DNA of 6,486 nucleotides from positions 1 through 6,486 of the forward strand of contig JBBQWS010000090.1 of the NCBI GenBank assembly GCA_038210415.1, read 5' to 3'. The stretch is from JBBQWS01 sp038210415. Its GTDB lineage: Bacteria > Actinomycetota > Actinomycetes > Prado026. Shown piece after piece: positions 5,913 through 6,486 of the stretch. A program made the position numbers and the translations under genes. The notes below the pieces were generated by a model that saw nothing but the letters and a program-made list of their open reading frames with translations, ran no database searches and was not told the origin of the DNA. Position 1 is the first letter of the stretch. Each line of letters opens with the position of its first letter.

Positions 5913-6437
5913 ATGCCGAACGTGCCCCACAACCAGACCTTCGACGACGTCCTCGCCGCCAACCAGGTGTACGCCCACGAATTTGACCGTGGCGGGCTCG
6001 AAGCCGTGGCTGCCCGCGGCCTGGCGATCCTCACCTGCATGGACTCGCGGATCGACCCGTTGCGGATGCTCGGGCTGTCCGCGGGTGACGCGAAGATCCT
6101 GCGCAACGCCGGCGCCCGGGTCACCGAGGACGTGCTGCGTACCCTCGTGCTCGCCACCCACCTGCTCGGCGTCGAGCGAGTGCTCGTCGTCCCCCACACG
6201 CTGTGCCGGATGGCCCAGGACACCGAGGAGCAGCTGCACGCGGTGATCCTTGAGCACGGCGTCGACACGCGAAGCCTGGAGTTCCGCACCGACCCCGACC
6301 AGGTCGGCGCTCTGCGCACCGATCTGCGCCGGATCCGGTCGTACCCGTTGCTGCCGTCAGCGCTGCTCGTCGGCGGCGCGATCTACGACGTCAGTACCGG
6401 GCTGCTGGCGCCGATCGACCTCGGGGATAGCTCATGA
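5913..6437 (+). CDS. Beta-carbonic anhydrase, short form
   Basis: It interconverts CO2 and bicarbonate in the cytoplasm. Its 174 residues fit the short beta class exemplified by mycobacterial Rv1284 (about 163 residues). The zinc site is visible as C42 in CMDSR (with the D44-R46 dyad) plus H95 and C98 in HTLC. Other family marks are LRNAGARVTEDVLRTLVLA, where a mostly invariant RNAG loop follows the first motif, and a YDVSTGLL segment near the C-terminus. The residue after the last zinc ligand is R99 where HTxCGM with glycine is usual. ATG 5913 is 6 bp past the stop of the sucrase/ferredoxin-like gene; GTG 5922 is an alternative start that removes three residues. The gene is likely the last of the topoisomerase operon. 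No signal peptide is seen. Confidence 0.9.
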   Translation: MPNVPHNQTFDDVLAANQVYAHEFDRGGLEAVAARGLAILTCMDSRIDPLRMLGLSAGDAKILRNAGARVTEDVLRTLVLATHLLGVERVLVVPHTLCRMAQDTEEQLHAVILEHGVDTRSLEFRTDPDQVGALRTDLRRIRSYPLLPSALLVGGAIYDVSTGLLAPIDLGDSS

Positions 6438-6465
6438 GTGCCGCGTAGCTGCGGTCTAGTGGCAT

Positions 6466-6478
6466 CAGGGGTCCCCTG
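6466..6478. repeat. Perfect 13-bp palindrome downstream of the carbonic anhydrase
   Basis: CAGGGG and CCCCTG flank a single central T. A one-base centre cannot form a tight full hairpin (at most a 4-bp stem with a 5-nt loop), and no T-tract follows. It therefore reads better as a protein-binding site, perhaps in the promoter of a gene beyond the right edge, than as an intrinsic terminator. A weak stem (CCGCG/TGCGG with loop TAGC, 6441-6454) precedes it. A further CCCC/GGGG pairing (6473-6476 with 6483-6486) is cut by the window end, so a terminator extending past the edge is not excluded. Confidence 0.35.
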
Positions 6479-6486
6479 TCGCGGGG

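Noticed and set aside
6434..6448. A four-codon reading frame starting at an ATGA overlap with the carbonic anhydrase stop
   Set aside because: It ends at once in TAG with no Shine-Dalgarno-like coupling signal or conserved peptide; coincidence is likely.

Overview
The window is about 70% GC, is packed with genes and uses GTG starts and 4-bp stop/start overlaps freely. Its protein families are typical of actinomycetes: an M48 protease with an N-terminal zinc ribbon, a second type IIA topoisomerase A subunit, a sucrase/ferredoxin-like protein and a short beta-carbonic anhydrase. I read it as chromosomal DNA of a high-GC Actinomycetota. A Nocardioides/Propionibacteriales- or Streptomyces-like host is a guess from gene content. 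I see no mobile element, CRISPR array, tRNA or rRNA.

Layout. (1) Positions 3-1201 on the + strand hold the C-terminal third of a pseudouridine-5'-phosphate glycosidase (PsuG), cut by the window edge. A PfkB-family kinase follows with a GTGA overlap. Together they look like a pseudouridine salvage pair: the kinase phosphorylates the nucleoside and the glycosidase splits the product into uracil and ribose 5-phosphate. (2) Positions 1208-2524 on the - strand hold a membrane M48 zinc metalloprotease. It converges on the kinase with 6 bp between stop codons. (3) The 65-bp spacer 2525-2589 lies between divergent genes. It holds a nested inverted repeat and candidate -10 elements placed as in leaderless promoters on both sides. 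(4) Positions 2590-6437 on the + strand form a tight apparent operon. It encodes topoisomerase IV/gyrase-type subunit A (ParC-like), a sucrase/ferredoxin-like [2Fe-2S] protein (GTGA overlap) and a beta-carbonic anhydrase (6-bp gap). (5) The last 49 bp are noncoding and hold a perfect 13-bp palindrome.

How the genes may work together. The psuG-kinase pair has a clear biochemical link. The topoisomerase, iron-sulfur protein and carbonic anhydrase are translationally coupled or nearly so, but no known pathway joins them. That operon, and the possible shared control of the divergent protease, are the parts most worth a second look. I do not see a clearly new defence or mobile system, and most genes here look like ordinary actinobacterial chromosome genes.
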